Positions 41,177 to 49,786 of a DNA stretch of 64,000 nucleotides are shown here, one piece after another. The stretch is from Acholeplasma oculi (lineage in GTDB: Bacteria; Bacillota_I; Bacilli_A; Acholeplasmatales; Acholeplasmataceae): positions 310,001 to 374,000 of the forward strand of contig NZ_FUZK01000001.1 in NCBI RefSeq assembly GCF_900166985.1. The letters are read 5' to 3'. The translations under genes and the position numbers were made by a program. The notes below the pieces were generated by a model. That model was not told the DNA's origin. It searched no databases and was given only the letters and a program-made list of their open reading frames with translations. Position 1 is the stretch's first letter. Each line of letters begins with the position of its first letter.

Positions 41177-42160
41177 TTATATCCAATCTCCGTTAAAAAT
41201 TGAGTTTTTAACGACTACATAGTCTACTTTAGTTAATGCTTCTAAATCCCTACCACCAGCATATGAAATTGATGATTGTAGATCTTCTCTCATTTCTTTA
41301 AGTGTAGATTCTATTTTACCTTTATAAGGTATTAATATCTTTTTACCTTCGACATTGATTTTTTCACCTTTTTGATATTCAGATGCTGAACCAAAATATT
41401 CTTTCATTGTTTGGCCATTGATTTCAACTGTATTACCTGGTGATTCCTCATGACCAGCAAATAAGAAACCAATCATAATCATGGATGCACCAAATCGAAT
41501 GGATTTTGCAATATCACCATGAGTTCTTATACCGCCATCAGCAATCAAAGGTTTTCTAGCTACTTTAGAACATCTAGAAACTGCAGCTAACTGCCAACCA
41601 CCTGTACCAAAACCTGTTTTAATTTTAGTAATACAAACCTTCCCTGGTCCAACACCAATCTTAGTCGCATCAGCACCAGCATTTTCAAGTTCACGTACTG
41701 CTTCAGGTGTTGCAACATTTCCAGCTATTAAAAAGCTTTTAGGTAAATGTTTTTTGATATGATGAATCATTTCAATGACTGAATCACTATGACCATGTGC
41801 AATGTCTATTGTAATATAGTCAGGAATTAAATTCTCTTTTGCAAGAGTTTCAACAAATATATATTCATCAGTTTTTACACCCACTGAAATGGATGTATAC
41901 AGATTAAGACTTTGCATTTTTTTAATAAAAGGAATTCTTCCACTTTCATCAAATCTGTGCATGATATAAAAATAATCATTCGATGCTAGAAAAATTGCTA
42001 ACTTCTCATCGATGATGGTACCCATATTTGCAGGAACCACTGGTAGTTTAAACGTTCTTGGTCCAAACTGTACACTTGTGTCACATTCACTTCTTGATTT
42101 AACAATACATTTTGAAGGAATTAACTGTATATCTTCATAATCAAATACTTGCATGCTCAT
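41177..42160 (-). CDS. guaC: GMP reductase
   Basis: The 327-aa TIM-barrel protein of the IMPDH/GMPR family has no CBS domains. The catalytic cysteine lies in [15 protein letters not shown] near residue 175, with [14 protein letters not shown] near 207 and [13 protein letters not shown] near the C-terminus. It reduces GMP to IMP with NADPH, joining guanine to adenine nucleotide salvage. Length and the lack of CBS domains favour GMP reductase over IMPDH. It is a single-gene unit with its own terminator. Confidence 0.92.
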   Translation of the reverse strand: MSMQVFDYEDIQLIPSKCIVKSRSECDTSVQFGPRTFKLPVVPANMGTIIDEKLAIFLASNDYFYIMHRFDESGRIPFIKKMQSLNLYTSISVGVKTDEYIFVETLAKENLIPDYITIDIAHGHSDSVIEMIHHIKKHLPKSFLIAGNVATPEAVRELENAGADATKIGVGPGKVCITKIKTGFGTGGWQLAAVSRCSKVARKPLIADGGIRTHGDIAKSIRFGASMIMIGFLFAGHEESPGNTVEINGQTMKEYFGSASEYQKGEKINVEGKKILIPYKGKIESTLKEMREDLQSSISYAGGRDLEALTKVDYVVVKNSIFNGDWI

Positions 42161-42221
42161 TCTCCTTTTTGTAAAACCAATTTATATTATCATAGATTGT
42201 CTTACATGTCCACTTATTCAA

Positions 42222-42935
42222 CTAAATGTTTTTAAATTCAATCAAGGTATACAGTTCATTTTCTGTATCAAAGAATTTGATAAGATATCCTTCACTTGTT
42301 TCAAAAAGTTTTAAATGCATTTGTGAGTCTAATTTAAATGACTTTTTATATTCACCTATAACTGTATTAAATTCATATGATCTTGGTAACATGTTATATG
42401 CAAAATCTACATAGAAAGCATTATTCAAATGTTGATAATAATCAATATGAGATTGTTTTACAGTTATGATTTCTTCTTTTATAAATGTTAATGCTCTATC
42501 TAATTCTATTTTTCTTCCCTCATATTTCATGGGATGTTTTTCTATGGGCTTTATACTTTTAAGTGTGTAGTTACTTAATCTATGTGGACTTAAGTCTTTT
42601 AAATGGATAAATGATCCTACGCAATAAGATTCAATTAAAAGTTCACCCATCAAATCATAACATAGTGTATTTCTATATCCATAAAATGACTTTGTTTCGT
42701 AAGGAAAGGTTATAAGTTCTAATAGATTCTTATTTTTCGGCCATCTTTTGATGTGTACATATCGATAGTTTAAAATAATACCGAATTCATCTCTTTTTGC
42801 CTCATCAGATAAAGGCTTCAAATGTTCAATGTGCGCACCTTCTACATCTTGAATCATATTAATTACATCTAAAAGTCGCATCTGATGATTATAACCTATT
42901 TCTGATGCTTGAACGATTCTTGTTTCTTTATACAT
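42222..42935 (-). CDS. Acyl-ACP thioesterase
   Basis: The 237-aa protein has two hot-dog folds, as in FatA-type enzymes. ETRIVQASEIGYNHQMRL begins the first, and SHIDYYQHLNNAFYVDFAYN near residue 165 holds the family's His and Asn. It releases fatty acids from acyl carrier protein, which sets chain length or supplies free fatty acids. I start at 42935 after GAGG; the frame opens four codons earlier, but there GAGG is inside the gene. Confidence 0.85.
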   Translation of the reverse strand: MYKETRIVQASEIGYNHQMRLLDVINMIQDVEGAHIEHLKPLSDEAKRDEFGIILNYRYVHIKRWPKNKNLLELITFPYETKSFYGYRNTLCYDLMGELLIESYCVGSFIHLKDLSPHRLSNYTLKSIKPIEKHPMKYEGRKIELDRALTFIKEEIITVKQSHIDYYQHLNNAFYVDFAYNMLPRSYEFNTVIGEYKKSFKLDSQMHLKLFETSEGYLIKFFDTENELYTLIEFKNI

Positions 42936-43026
42936 ATTAAACCTCATTCTATAATTTTTTAACTACTCGTATTCATAAAAACATGCTAAAATAGTCTTGA
43001 TTATGAGTCTATTGGAAGGTGATTAT

Positions 43027-43404
43027 ATGAATTTTTTATTAAAACTCATTTTGAATCGAATGATATTATCTATATTGATTATTTTTTTATTTGCTTTAGA
43101 TTATAACTTTATTACGTTTAATCCAAATCAAGTATATTCACTGAACAGACCACCTGTTGAGGCTCAAGCCACAGAATATTATGAAATTCAATTTGGAGAA
43201 CCAATACTATATATAGAAATTACTTATTTCAATAATAGTATTCATTTGGTTCCAACAACAGACTCCTCTGTTACCTCTTTAGTTTTAAATCAACCTTTAG
43301 TTCCATGGTATTACTATGCTTTGTCATTAGCCCTTGCTAATATCATACCATTTAGATGGTTTTTTAAAAAGGATAATCATAAACAGAATAAAAAAATGAA
43401 GTAA
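43027..43404 (+). CDS. Hypothetical membrane protein (125 aa)
   Basis: The start at 43027 follows GGAAGGTGAT. The protein has one hydrophobic segment near the N-terminus (residues 5-25), an external-type middle of about 60 residues, a second segment near 92-108 (WYYYALSLALANIIPF) and a Lys-rich tail. The middle part ends in PTTDSS. No family is recognised. It stands alone between the thioesterase gene (divergent) and the next membrane gene. Confidence 0.6.
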   Translation: MNFLLKLILNRMILSILIIFLFALDYNFITFNPNQVYSLNRPPVEAQATEYYEIQFGEPILYIEITYFNNSIHLVPTTDSSVTSLVLNQPLVPWYYYALSLALANIIPFRWFFKKDNHKQNKKMK

Positions 43405-43490
43405 CTCAAATTAAATAGCATTTTTTACACATTATTTAATCAAATGTATTATCATTAAAGTATAAATTATCTATGAGGGGGATAATCCAT

Positions 43491-44180
43491 ATGAAACAAT
43501 TTTTACTTTCTTTGAAAGATTTTTCTAAGAGTGTTGGAGGATTAGTTGTTGTATTAATTCTTGCACTCTGGCAGATTGATATATTCAATATTTTCGGCTT
43601 AGGATTTAACTTATTTACAGTTGGAATCTGGCTATCAGTTGTTGCTATGACATTTACTATATTTTGGGCTCAATACAAAGGTAAACCACTGATTTCACAT
43701 TTCATATTATTTACTTTGTATATAGGGGCATTATCAGCATTTATAAACAGTTTGTTTAGTAGTTCACCTATTAATGCTTTTACACCTGAAACCATTGTAA
43801 ATTTACTAGCAATGCTTTATACATTATTTGTATCTGTTTCATTTGTATTGTATGAAAAACCTAAACCGACCAAACTATCTTTTAAAGACTCTTTACCTTT
43901 ATTAGCGTTTGTATTAGTAAGTTATTTAGCTTTTGGATATACAACAACGATCATCTATTCACTTGTCTTATTACTTATCTTATTTTTTGGAACAAAGATC
44001 ATTGCATTACTTTATGCTTTATCCAATCTCGTGTTCCCAATAATTAATTTGATAGATGATTTAACAGCTAACATCAGTGGCATTACATTGAATGAATGGT
44101 TCCATGCATTATTAATCGTCGGTGTTACAGCCTACTTATCATATGAATTGGTCCTATCATTTAAAAAAGGTCAATCTTAA
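43491..44180 (+). CDS. Hypothetical polytopic membrane protein (229 aa)
   Basis: The start at 43491 follows GAGGGGGAT. Hydrophobic segments near residues 15-35, 40-60, 70-90, 105-122, 135-165 and 200-218 make it a six-segment membrane protein. The N-terminus (KQFLLSLKDFSKSVGG) is amphipathic. No transporter signature or catalytic motif is seen. A strong terminator follows. Confidence 0.65.
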   Translation: MKQFLLSLKDFSKSVGGLVVVLILALWQIDIFNIFGLGFNLFTVGIWLSVVAMTFTIFWAQYKGKPLISHFILFTLYIGALSAFINSLFSSSPINAFTPETIVNLLAMLYTLFVSVSFVLYEKPKPTKLSFKDSLPLLAFVLVSYLAFGYTTTIIYSLVLLLILFFGTKIIALLYALSNLVFPIINLIDDLTANISGITLNEWFHALLIVGVTAYLSYELVLSFKKGQS

Positions 44181-44190
44181 ATAAGATAAA

Positions 44191-44220
44191 GGCAACTCAT
44201 AAGCGAGTTGCCTTTTTTTT
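44191..44220 (+). terminator. Intrinsic terminator
   Basis: GGCAACTC and GAGTTGCC form an 8-bp stem followed by eight T residues on the plus strand. The opposite strand has only TTTAT after the stem, yet it lies directly after the fni stop codon, so it may serve both genes. Confidence 0.8.
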
Positions 44221-45193
44221 ATGATTTAACTGTGTATTTGACTTCTTTTAATGCTTTAATATTCTGTTTTCCAACAATCAACATAATTTTTTTCAAATCA
44301 GTAATGAATTGTTCTACCCTTTGTATGGCTTCTTCCATTGAAAGTTCTGTAAGTAATAAGAACCATTTTGAAAGTCCAACAGCTTTGGCACCTAATGTTA
44401 AAGCTTTGATAACATCTAATGGATTTCTAATCCCCCCAGATGCATAGATATCTAATTCGGTTTCATCTTTTAAATTAAGCAATGCATCCACAGTCTCAAT
44501 ACTGAAGGATTCTAGATAACTATAGTCAGTTTTAGATCTGTTTGATTCAATTTCAATAAAGGATGTTCCACCTTTTCCTGATACATCAATAGCTTTTACA
44601 CCGAGTTTCTTTAGCTTTTGTACTGTTTGAAGTGACATACCCTGTCCCACTTGTTTCACATAGACTGGTACTTGGATATTTGAAACAATATTTTTAATAT
44701 TATCGTTCCATAATCTAAAATCACGGTCACCTTCTGCCATACTTAGTTCTTGAATTAAATTAATGTGGATACTTAAACCATTTGAATCAACCATTTGAAT
44801 TGCTTTTTTTGCTTGTTCTAAAGTGAAATTAGGATTCACATTGGATATTAATAAACCATTATGATGCTTTCTTGCGACTTTAAATGAGGATTCCCATGAT
44901 GCATCTTTGATTGCAATAGATTGACTTCCTAAAACCATAGGAAGATTAAAATGATTTGCTAATTTCGATAAAAATTCATTAATCTCTGTTGCTTTTAAAG
45001 ATCCACCAGTCATCGCATTTATATAAAAGGGATAAGGAATGTCGTATCCTAAAAATGTCGTACTTAAATCAATATCCTCTATAGACATTTCAGGTAAATC
45101 AGTTGATTCCAAAAAAACATCATCAAATCTATTTATTCTTATTCCTTGTTTAAAAGCAAATGCTATGTGTTCATCTTTTCTATTCTTTATCAT
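44219..45193 (-). CDS. fni: Isopentenyl-diphosphate delta-isomerase, type 2 (FMN-dependent)
   Basis: The 324-aa protein resembles the FMN/TIM-barrel IDI-2. MTGGS near residue 65, VLGSQSIAI near 95, VKQVGQGMS near 185 and ASGGIRNPLDVIKAL near 255 are family positions. It interconverts IPP and DMAPP at the end of the mevalonate pathway. I start at 45193 (MIKNRKDEHIAFA) after GAGG; the frame opens five codons earlier. It overlaps mvaK2 by 14 bases. Confidence 0.94.
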   Translation of the reverse strand: MIKNRKDEHIAFAFKQGIRINRFDDVFLESTDLPEMSIEDIDLSTTFLGYDIPYPFYINAMTGGSLKATEINEFLSKLANHFNLPMVLGSQSIAIKDASWESSFKVARKHHNGLLISNVNPNFTLEQAKKAIQMVDSNGLSIHINLIQELSMAEGDRDFRLWNDNIKNIVSNIQVPVYVKQVGQGMSLQTVQKLKKLGVKAIDVSGKGGTSFIEIESNRSKTDYSYLESFSIETVDALLNLKDETELDIYASGGIRNPLDVIKALTLGAKAVGLSKWFLLLTELSMEEAIQRVEQFITDLKKIMLIVGKQNIKALKEVKYTVKS

Positions 45194-46223
45194 GATTCCA
45201 AACCTCAATTTCCAATGCGGTTAACCCTTGTTTAATCCATTCATCTTGTAAACGCACTTTATCCACACCATTTTTCACTAGAGCAAATCCACAATCACCA
45301 AAACCTGCACCTGATGTTTTAGATGCAAACCCTAAATTATTTGCAGTTTGAATCATTTTTTTGAATGGTTCAGATTCAATAACGACATCGGATTGTTCTT
45401 CTAGTTCCTTTAATTGACCTCTGTAGAGTTCAATTAAATATTTCATTGTATAATAATCACTTCGTTCAACAGCTGATTTAAATTGACTCACTAACAATCT
45501 TGTTTTATTAAGAAATCCAGGATACCAAGTTCCAGAACTTAACTCTTGAAATTTCTCAGTAGATATTTTTGTGGATTGTGAAAAACCACTAAAACAAATT
45601 GCTAATTGAACATCAGGTATTCCTAGTCTTTTAATACTTAATAATGGCCAATCCAGTTGAATAATTTCATCAAATTTACCTTTTCGATTCATTACCCAAA
45701 TCAAGTCATAACGTTGATAATGAACCCATCCACCATAAATAGATGCTGCAAGTTCACCACCTGATGTGATATCATTAATTTCAATTTGTGCGAGTACTGC
45801 TAGTTTAAACAAATTAATTTTTCTAATCTTTACTTTATGAAAATCAAGAATAGACTTAATGACGGCTATGATAACTGCACCAGATGATCCTAATCCATAT
45901 TTGATATTTTCTTTAGATGTTAATTCTGATTCTAAATTGATTCGATACGTTCTTGGTTCAATACCTTTATAATTTAAATATCGATGTGCAATATATATAC
46001 CTGCTTTTGCATGTGTAAGTTCATCATATGAGAATACAGGTAAACGGTCTGATAACATCCATCTAAAATGTCCTAATTCCGATTTGAATTCATACTCTTC
46101 TTGAGCATTAACTTCTACATTAATAAATTTATCCACTGCAACTAATACAGCTTCATTACCAGGTTTTAATACAGAATATTCACCTAATATAAATAACTTT
46201 CCAGGTACTTTTAAGGAAATCAT
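45180..46223 (-). CDS. mvaK2: Phosphomevalonate kinase
   Basis: The 347-aa GHMP-family kinase has KLFILGEYSVL at residue 9, YGLGSSGAVIIAV near 108 and TSGAGFGDCGFAL near 305. It phosphorylates mevalonate 5-phosphate. It overlaps mvaD by 4 bases and fni by 14, in the order typical of Gram-positive mevalonate operons. Confidence 0.93.
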   Translation of the reverse strand: MISLKVPGKLFILGEYSVLKPGNEAVLVAVDKFINVEVNAQEEYEFKSELGHFRWMLSDRLPVFSYDELTHAKAGIYIAHRYLNYKGIEPRTYRINLESELTSKENIKYGLGSSGAVIIAVIKSILDFHKVKIRKINLFKLAVLAQIEINDITSGGELAASIYGGWVHYQRYDLIWVMNRKGKFDEIIQLDWPLLSIKRLGIPDVQLAICFSGFSQSTKISTEKFQELSSGTWYPGFLNKTRLLVSQFKSAVERSDYYTMKYLIELYRGQLKELEEQSDVVIESEPFKKMIQTANNLGFASKTSGAGFGDCGFALVKNGVDKVRLQDEWIKQGLTALEIEVWNHDKE

Positions 46224-47167
46224 ATCGACTCAATACCTCCACCTTGATAGCATACGATTGTTTCTGCTACTTTCTCATAATAAGGTAAAACTTGTGATAC
46301 ATATTTCTTTTTCGTTAATATTTTAACATTTGGACCTGCATCCATTGTATAGTAAACAGGTAATCCCTTAAGTCGAATCTTCTCAGTTAAGTCCATAATC
46401 TCAAATGATTTATCCGTTAAGAATGTTACTCCTGTTTCTTGAATCACATAGTGCATCAGGTTCGCATGTGATTCAGCAATACTCCCAATACGGTCTAGAT
46501 CATCTTCTAAAATAGCTTCTTTCATTTCTTGGAATAAATATTGAGTGTTTTCAATCCATTCTAATTTAAGTTCAGGGAACTCATTTAGTTTTAACATTGC
46601 ACTTCGACTATCAATACTCTTTTCTTTTTTATCAACCATACAAACAATAAGTGCGTATTCATCAGCATCCTTTAAAGGATAAGCATAACTCGTTTCATGA
46701 CTCATTCCTTCTTCCCAAACAACAAATCCACCATAAACAGATCGTGATGCCGAACCAGATCCGATTCTTGCAACAGTTGAAAGTTCTTTATCTGAGACCT
46801 CAATACCATATGCCTTTAGCGCTGCATATGCGAGTGCTGCAAATGCAGATGAGGATGATGCTAACCCTGCTTTTTTAGGAACATGATTTTTAGAATCAAT
46901 ATAAGCATAGTAAGGAATTTGATACATTTTTCTAATTCTATCCATAAATTTGGTCACACGTTGAAACTCTACACCTTGAATAGATACATCATCGATTTTT
47001 AGTTCATCTTGTTTTAAGTTAGGATCATATGTAACACTTGTAATAGTATAAAAATTATCTAACGTTAAACTAATTGAGGAATTAATTGGTAAATTATCCG
47101 TAGATTCTTTCTTCCCCCAATATTTTACAAGTGCGATATTTGTATGTGCTTTTGCTTTATGTGTCAT
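46220..47167 (-). CDS. mvaD: Diphosphomevalonate decarboxylase
   Basis: The 315-aa GHMP-family enzyme starts MTHKAKAHTNIALVKYWGKK. It has KKAGLASSSSAFAALA near residue 98 and the active-site TMDAGPNVKIL near 275. It uses ATP to make IPP. I start at 47167 because AAAGGAAAT lies eight bases upstream and the ATG overlaps the mvaK1 stop as ATGA. Confidence 0.95.
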   Translation of the reverse strand: MTHKAKAHTNIALVKYWGKKESTDNLPINSSISLTLDNFYTITSVTYDPNLKQDELKIDDVSIQGVEFQRVTKFMDRIRKMYQIPYYAYIDSKNHVPKKAGLASSSSAFAALAYAALKAYGIEVSDKELSTVARIGSGSASRSVYGGFVVWEEGMSHETSYAYPLKDADEYALIVCMVDKKEKSIDSRSAMLKLNEFPELKLEWIENTQYLFQEMKEAILEDDLDRIGSIAESHANLMHYVIQETGVTFLTDKSFEIMDLTEKIRLKGLPVYYTMDAGPNVKILTKKKYVSQVLPYYEKVAETIVCYQGGGIESI

Positions 47168-48132
47168 GTGATTATTTCCTTTAAGTCGTAGAACCAAGTG
47201 TGTGCAGCACCACTTTGTTTAAGTGAGTCTGCAATTAAAATTGCTTGTTCCATATTTGTTGCAAGTGCAATCATGCACCCTCCCTTACCACCACCGGTGA
47301 GTTTTGCACCTAATGCACCTGATTTTAATGCAACATCAACAAGTTCTTCAAGTTTATCATCGGATACATCAATACTTCTTAATAATTGGTGTGCCTCTGT
47401 CATTGCTAAACCAAGTCTTACAACTTCGTTATTCTCTAAAAATACCTTAACATTATTGGTGAGTTCTTCTAATCTATCCATGATTGGATTTATAATATTT
47501 GGGTTGCTTTTCCATAGTTTTTTTACATCAGATACAGCCTCTTTAGTTAAACCTTTTACACCTGTATCGGCTACGACTAAAATAGCATCCATTCTTAATG
47601 GAATTACAGATTTACCAATATCTTTCTGATAAAATACTGCTTTACCAAAAGCAATTGTAGTTGCATCTAAGCCTGATGGGTTAACATGGTGAATCTGTTC
47701 TGCGATTTCAACAAAATGATTGAGTGTTTCTTGAGTTAGATTCACTTGAAAAGCATCAAAAAGAGATCTTACAACTGCTATAGAAACTGCTGCTGATGAT
47801 CCTAATCCTCGCTGTGAAGGTAAATTAGACTCAATTTTTATATGAATTCCAAAAAATGGTTGTTTCAAATAAATAAGAACAATATTAATTAATTGTTTTA
47901 TTCCATATAAATTATCTGGAGCAGTGTTTAATTCTCCTTGATGGTAAATACAATCAATTGTAATTTCTTTATCCGTTTTATATATTTTTGAAGTTATTTG
48001 TGCTTGATTAAAAGGAAGTGCAATTGCTGGTTTACCATAAACAACAGAATGTTCTCCCATTAAAATGATTTTTCCGCTAGCTGCACCTTGTCCAAAATCT
48101 GTCATATAAGTACGCTCACTTTCTATACTCAT
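47164..48132 (-). CDS. mvaK1: Mevalonate kinase
   Basis: The 322-aa GHMP kinase has GKIILMGEHSVVYGKPAIA near residue 20, SQRGLGSSAAVSIAVV near 105 and TGGGKGGCMIALA near 280. It performs the first kinase step of the pathway. A later Met (MTDFGQG, nine codons in, 48105) has AAGTGAG in front and suits the extended -10 (TGATATAAT) that overlaps the first ATG, so the real start is probably 48105. I keep the longer frame with this warning. Confidence 0.92.
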   Translation of the reverse strand: MSIESERTYMTDFGQGAASGKIILMGEHSVVYGKPAIALPFNQAQITSKIYKTDKEITIDCIYHQGELNTAPDNLYGIKQLINIVLIYLKQPFFGIHIKIESNLPSQRGLGSSAAVSIAVVRSLFDAFQVNLTQETLNHFVEIAEQIHHVNPSGLDATTIAFGKAVFYQKDIGKSVIPLRMDAILVVADTGVKGLTKEAVSDVKKLWKSNPNIINPIMDRLEELTNNVKVFLENNEVVRLGLAMTEAHQLLRSIDVSDDKLEELVDVALKSGALGAKLTGGGKGGCMIALATNMEQAILIADSLKQSGAAHTWFYDLKEIIT

Positions 48133-48186
48133 TATATCATGTTATGATAAAATGAAATAAATCAAGATTAGAAAGGACTATAAAAT

Positions 48187-48693
48187 ATGTCAAATATCAA
48201 AGTTAAAATGAATGTTAAGTCATTCGGTTCAATAACCCTTGAACTGTATCCTGAAGTTGCACCAAACACAGTTGCAAACTTCGTTGATTATGTACAAAAG
48301 AAATTCTACAATGGACTTATATTCCATCGAATTATAAAGGGATTTATGATTCAAGGAGGTGGTTCTATGAAAGATAAGGAAAGACCGATTGCTGGTGAAT
48401 TTAAATCCAATGGATTCGTAAATACATTAAAGCATACAAGAGGTGTTATTTCGATGGCTAGAACGAGTGATCCAAATAGTGCAACCTCACAATTTTTCAT
48501 AATGCATAAAGACTCTCCACATTTAGATGATGCATATGCTGCATTTGGAAAAGTCATTGAAGGCATTGAGGTGGTTGATAAGATTGCATCTGTTAGAACC
48601 AATCCATATGATCAACCTTATGAAGATGTAGTCATTGAAGAAGTTATTCTATTAACAGATAACTTTACATTAAAACCCGTTCAATACGTTTAA
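48187..48693 (+). CDS. Cyclophilin-type peptidyl-prolyl isomerase
   Basis: The 168-aa protein carries the cyclophilin core: [14 protein letters not shown] near residue 47, [15 protein letters not shown] near 92 and AAFGKVIEG near 121. It speeds proline isomerisation in protein folding. No signal peptide is present, so it acts in the cytoplasm. GAAAGGA precedes the start. psuG follows five bases after its stop. Confidence 0.94.
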   Translation: MSNIKVKMNVKSFGSITLELYPEVAPNTVANFVDYVQKKFYNGLIFHRIIKGFMIQGGGSMKDKERPIAGEFKSNGFVNTLKHTRGVISMARTSDPNSATSQFFIMHKDSPHLDDAYAAFGKVIEGIEVVDKIASVRTNPYDQPYEDVVIEEVILLTDNFTLKPVQYV

Positions 48694-48698
48694 GTTAT

Positions 48699-49613
48699 AT
48701 GCAAGCATATATCGATATTCACCCTAAAGTTCTCCAAGGTATTCGTACTGGAAAACCCATTGTTGCTCTAGAATCTACGATCATCGCATTTGGAATGCCT
48801 TATCCAAAAAATGTAGAAACTGCCTTATCTGTTGAAAAGATAATTGAACATGAAGGTGCAATTCCTGCAACAATAGGTATATTGAATGGTCGTATTAAAG
48901 TTGGAATGAAACCAGATGAAATTACACAAATGGCAAGTTCAAAGCAAGTTATAAAAGTTTCTAAAAGAGATATAGCATTTTGCTTATCTAAAAAGCGAAT
49001 CGGAGCAACCACAGTATCAGGAACTTTACTCATCGCTGATATGGTTGGAATTAAAGTTTTTGCTACAGGTGGTATCGGTGGAGTTCACAAAAATGCTATA
49101 AAAACATTTGACATATCCAGAGATTTAGATGAGTTATCTACTTCTAACTGTCTAGTGGTGTCATCAGGGGCAAAATCAATTTTAGATTTAGAACTCACCA
49201 ATGAAGTTTTAGAAACTAAAGGTGTAGATCTTATAGGTTATAACACAAATGAATTTCCAGCTTTTTATCATAATCACTCTGGTATCCATATACCTTATAT
49301 GCTTGATAAACCTGAAGAAATCGCAGAAATGATGCATATCAAATGGTCTTTAGGTCTAAGGGGTTCGATTTTGGTTGTAAACCCAATTCCTAAAATATTT
49401 GAATTAGACCAAGCATATATCAATCAGGTTATAGATACTGCAATTACTAAACAAGAACAATTAGGTATAGAAGGTAAAATGATTACTCCTTATTTACTTA
49501 ATGAAATAGAGAAAATAACTGAAGGGAAAAGTTTAGAAACCAACATTCAACTTATCTACCATAATGCTAAAGTTGCTGCAAACATTGCTGTTGCATATTC
49601 TAAATTTTTATAA
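48699..49613 (+). CDS. psuG: Pseudouridine-5'-phosphate glycosidase
   Basis: The 304-aa protein matches the PsuG family over its whole length, with [15 protein letters not shown] near residue 21, [11 protein letters not shown] near 105, [13 protein letters not shown] near 121 and [12 protein letters not shown] near 150. It splits pseudouridine 5'-phosphate into uracil and ribose 5-phosphate. No psuK (pseudouridine kinase) is beside it. It has no clear ribosome-binding site of its own and is probably coupled to the cyclophilin gene. Confidence 0.93.
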   Translation: MQAYIDIHPKVLQGIRTGKPIVALESTIIAFGMPYPKNVETALSVEKIIEHEGAIPATIGILNGRIKVGMKPDEITQMASSKQVIKVSKRDIAFCLSKKRIGATTVSGTLLIADMVGIKVFATGGIGGVHKNAIKTFDISRDLDELSTSNCLVVSSGAKSILDLELTNEVLETKGVDLIGYNTNEFPAFYHNHSGIHIPYMLDKPEEIAEMMHIKWSLGLRGSILVVNPIPKIFELDQAYINQVIDTAITKQEQLGIEGKMITPYLLNEIEKITEGKSLETNIQLIYHNAKVAANIAVAYSKFL

Positions 49614-49645
49614 TTGAAATCCTAAAAGATTTATGTTACAATTAT

Positions 49646-49766
49646 TCTCGTAGAAGGGGAGTAGTTCCCAAAATTAATCGTCAATACGGTAGAACCCGGT
49701 TAATTTTCAAGCAAATCTTGTAACGAGACCTTCAAGACCTGTTTTGGTTTTGAAGGTTTTTATTTT
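49646..49766 (+). promoter_or_regulatory. yybP-ykoY (Mn2+) riboswitch with terminator
   Basis: P1 is formed by TCTCGT (49646-49651) and ACGAGA (49723-49728). AAGGGGAGTAG follows the 5' strand and GAGACC ends the aptamer, as in this family. CCTTCAA and TTGAAGG plus a T-run (49729-49761) form the terminator. Known yybP-ykoY RNAs bind Mn2+ and switch on Mn export genes, and the P-type ATPase downstream fits. The aptamer is compact, and the assignment rests on the conserved words and context. Confidence 0.8.
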
Positions 49767-49786
49767 ATACGAAAGGAAACAAAAAA

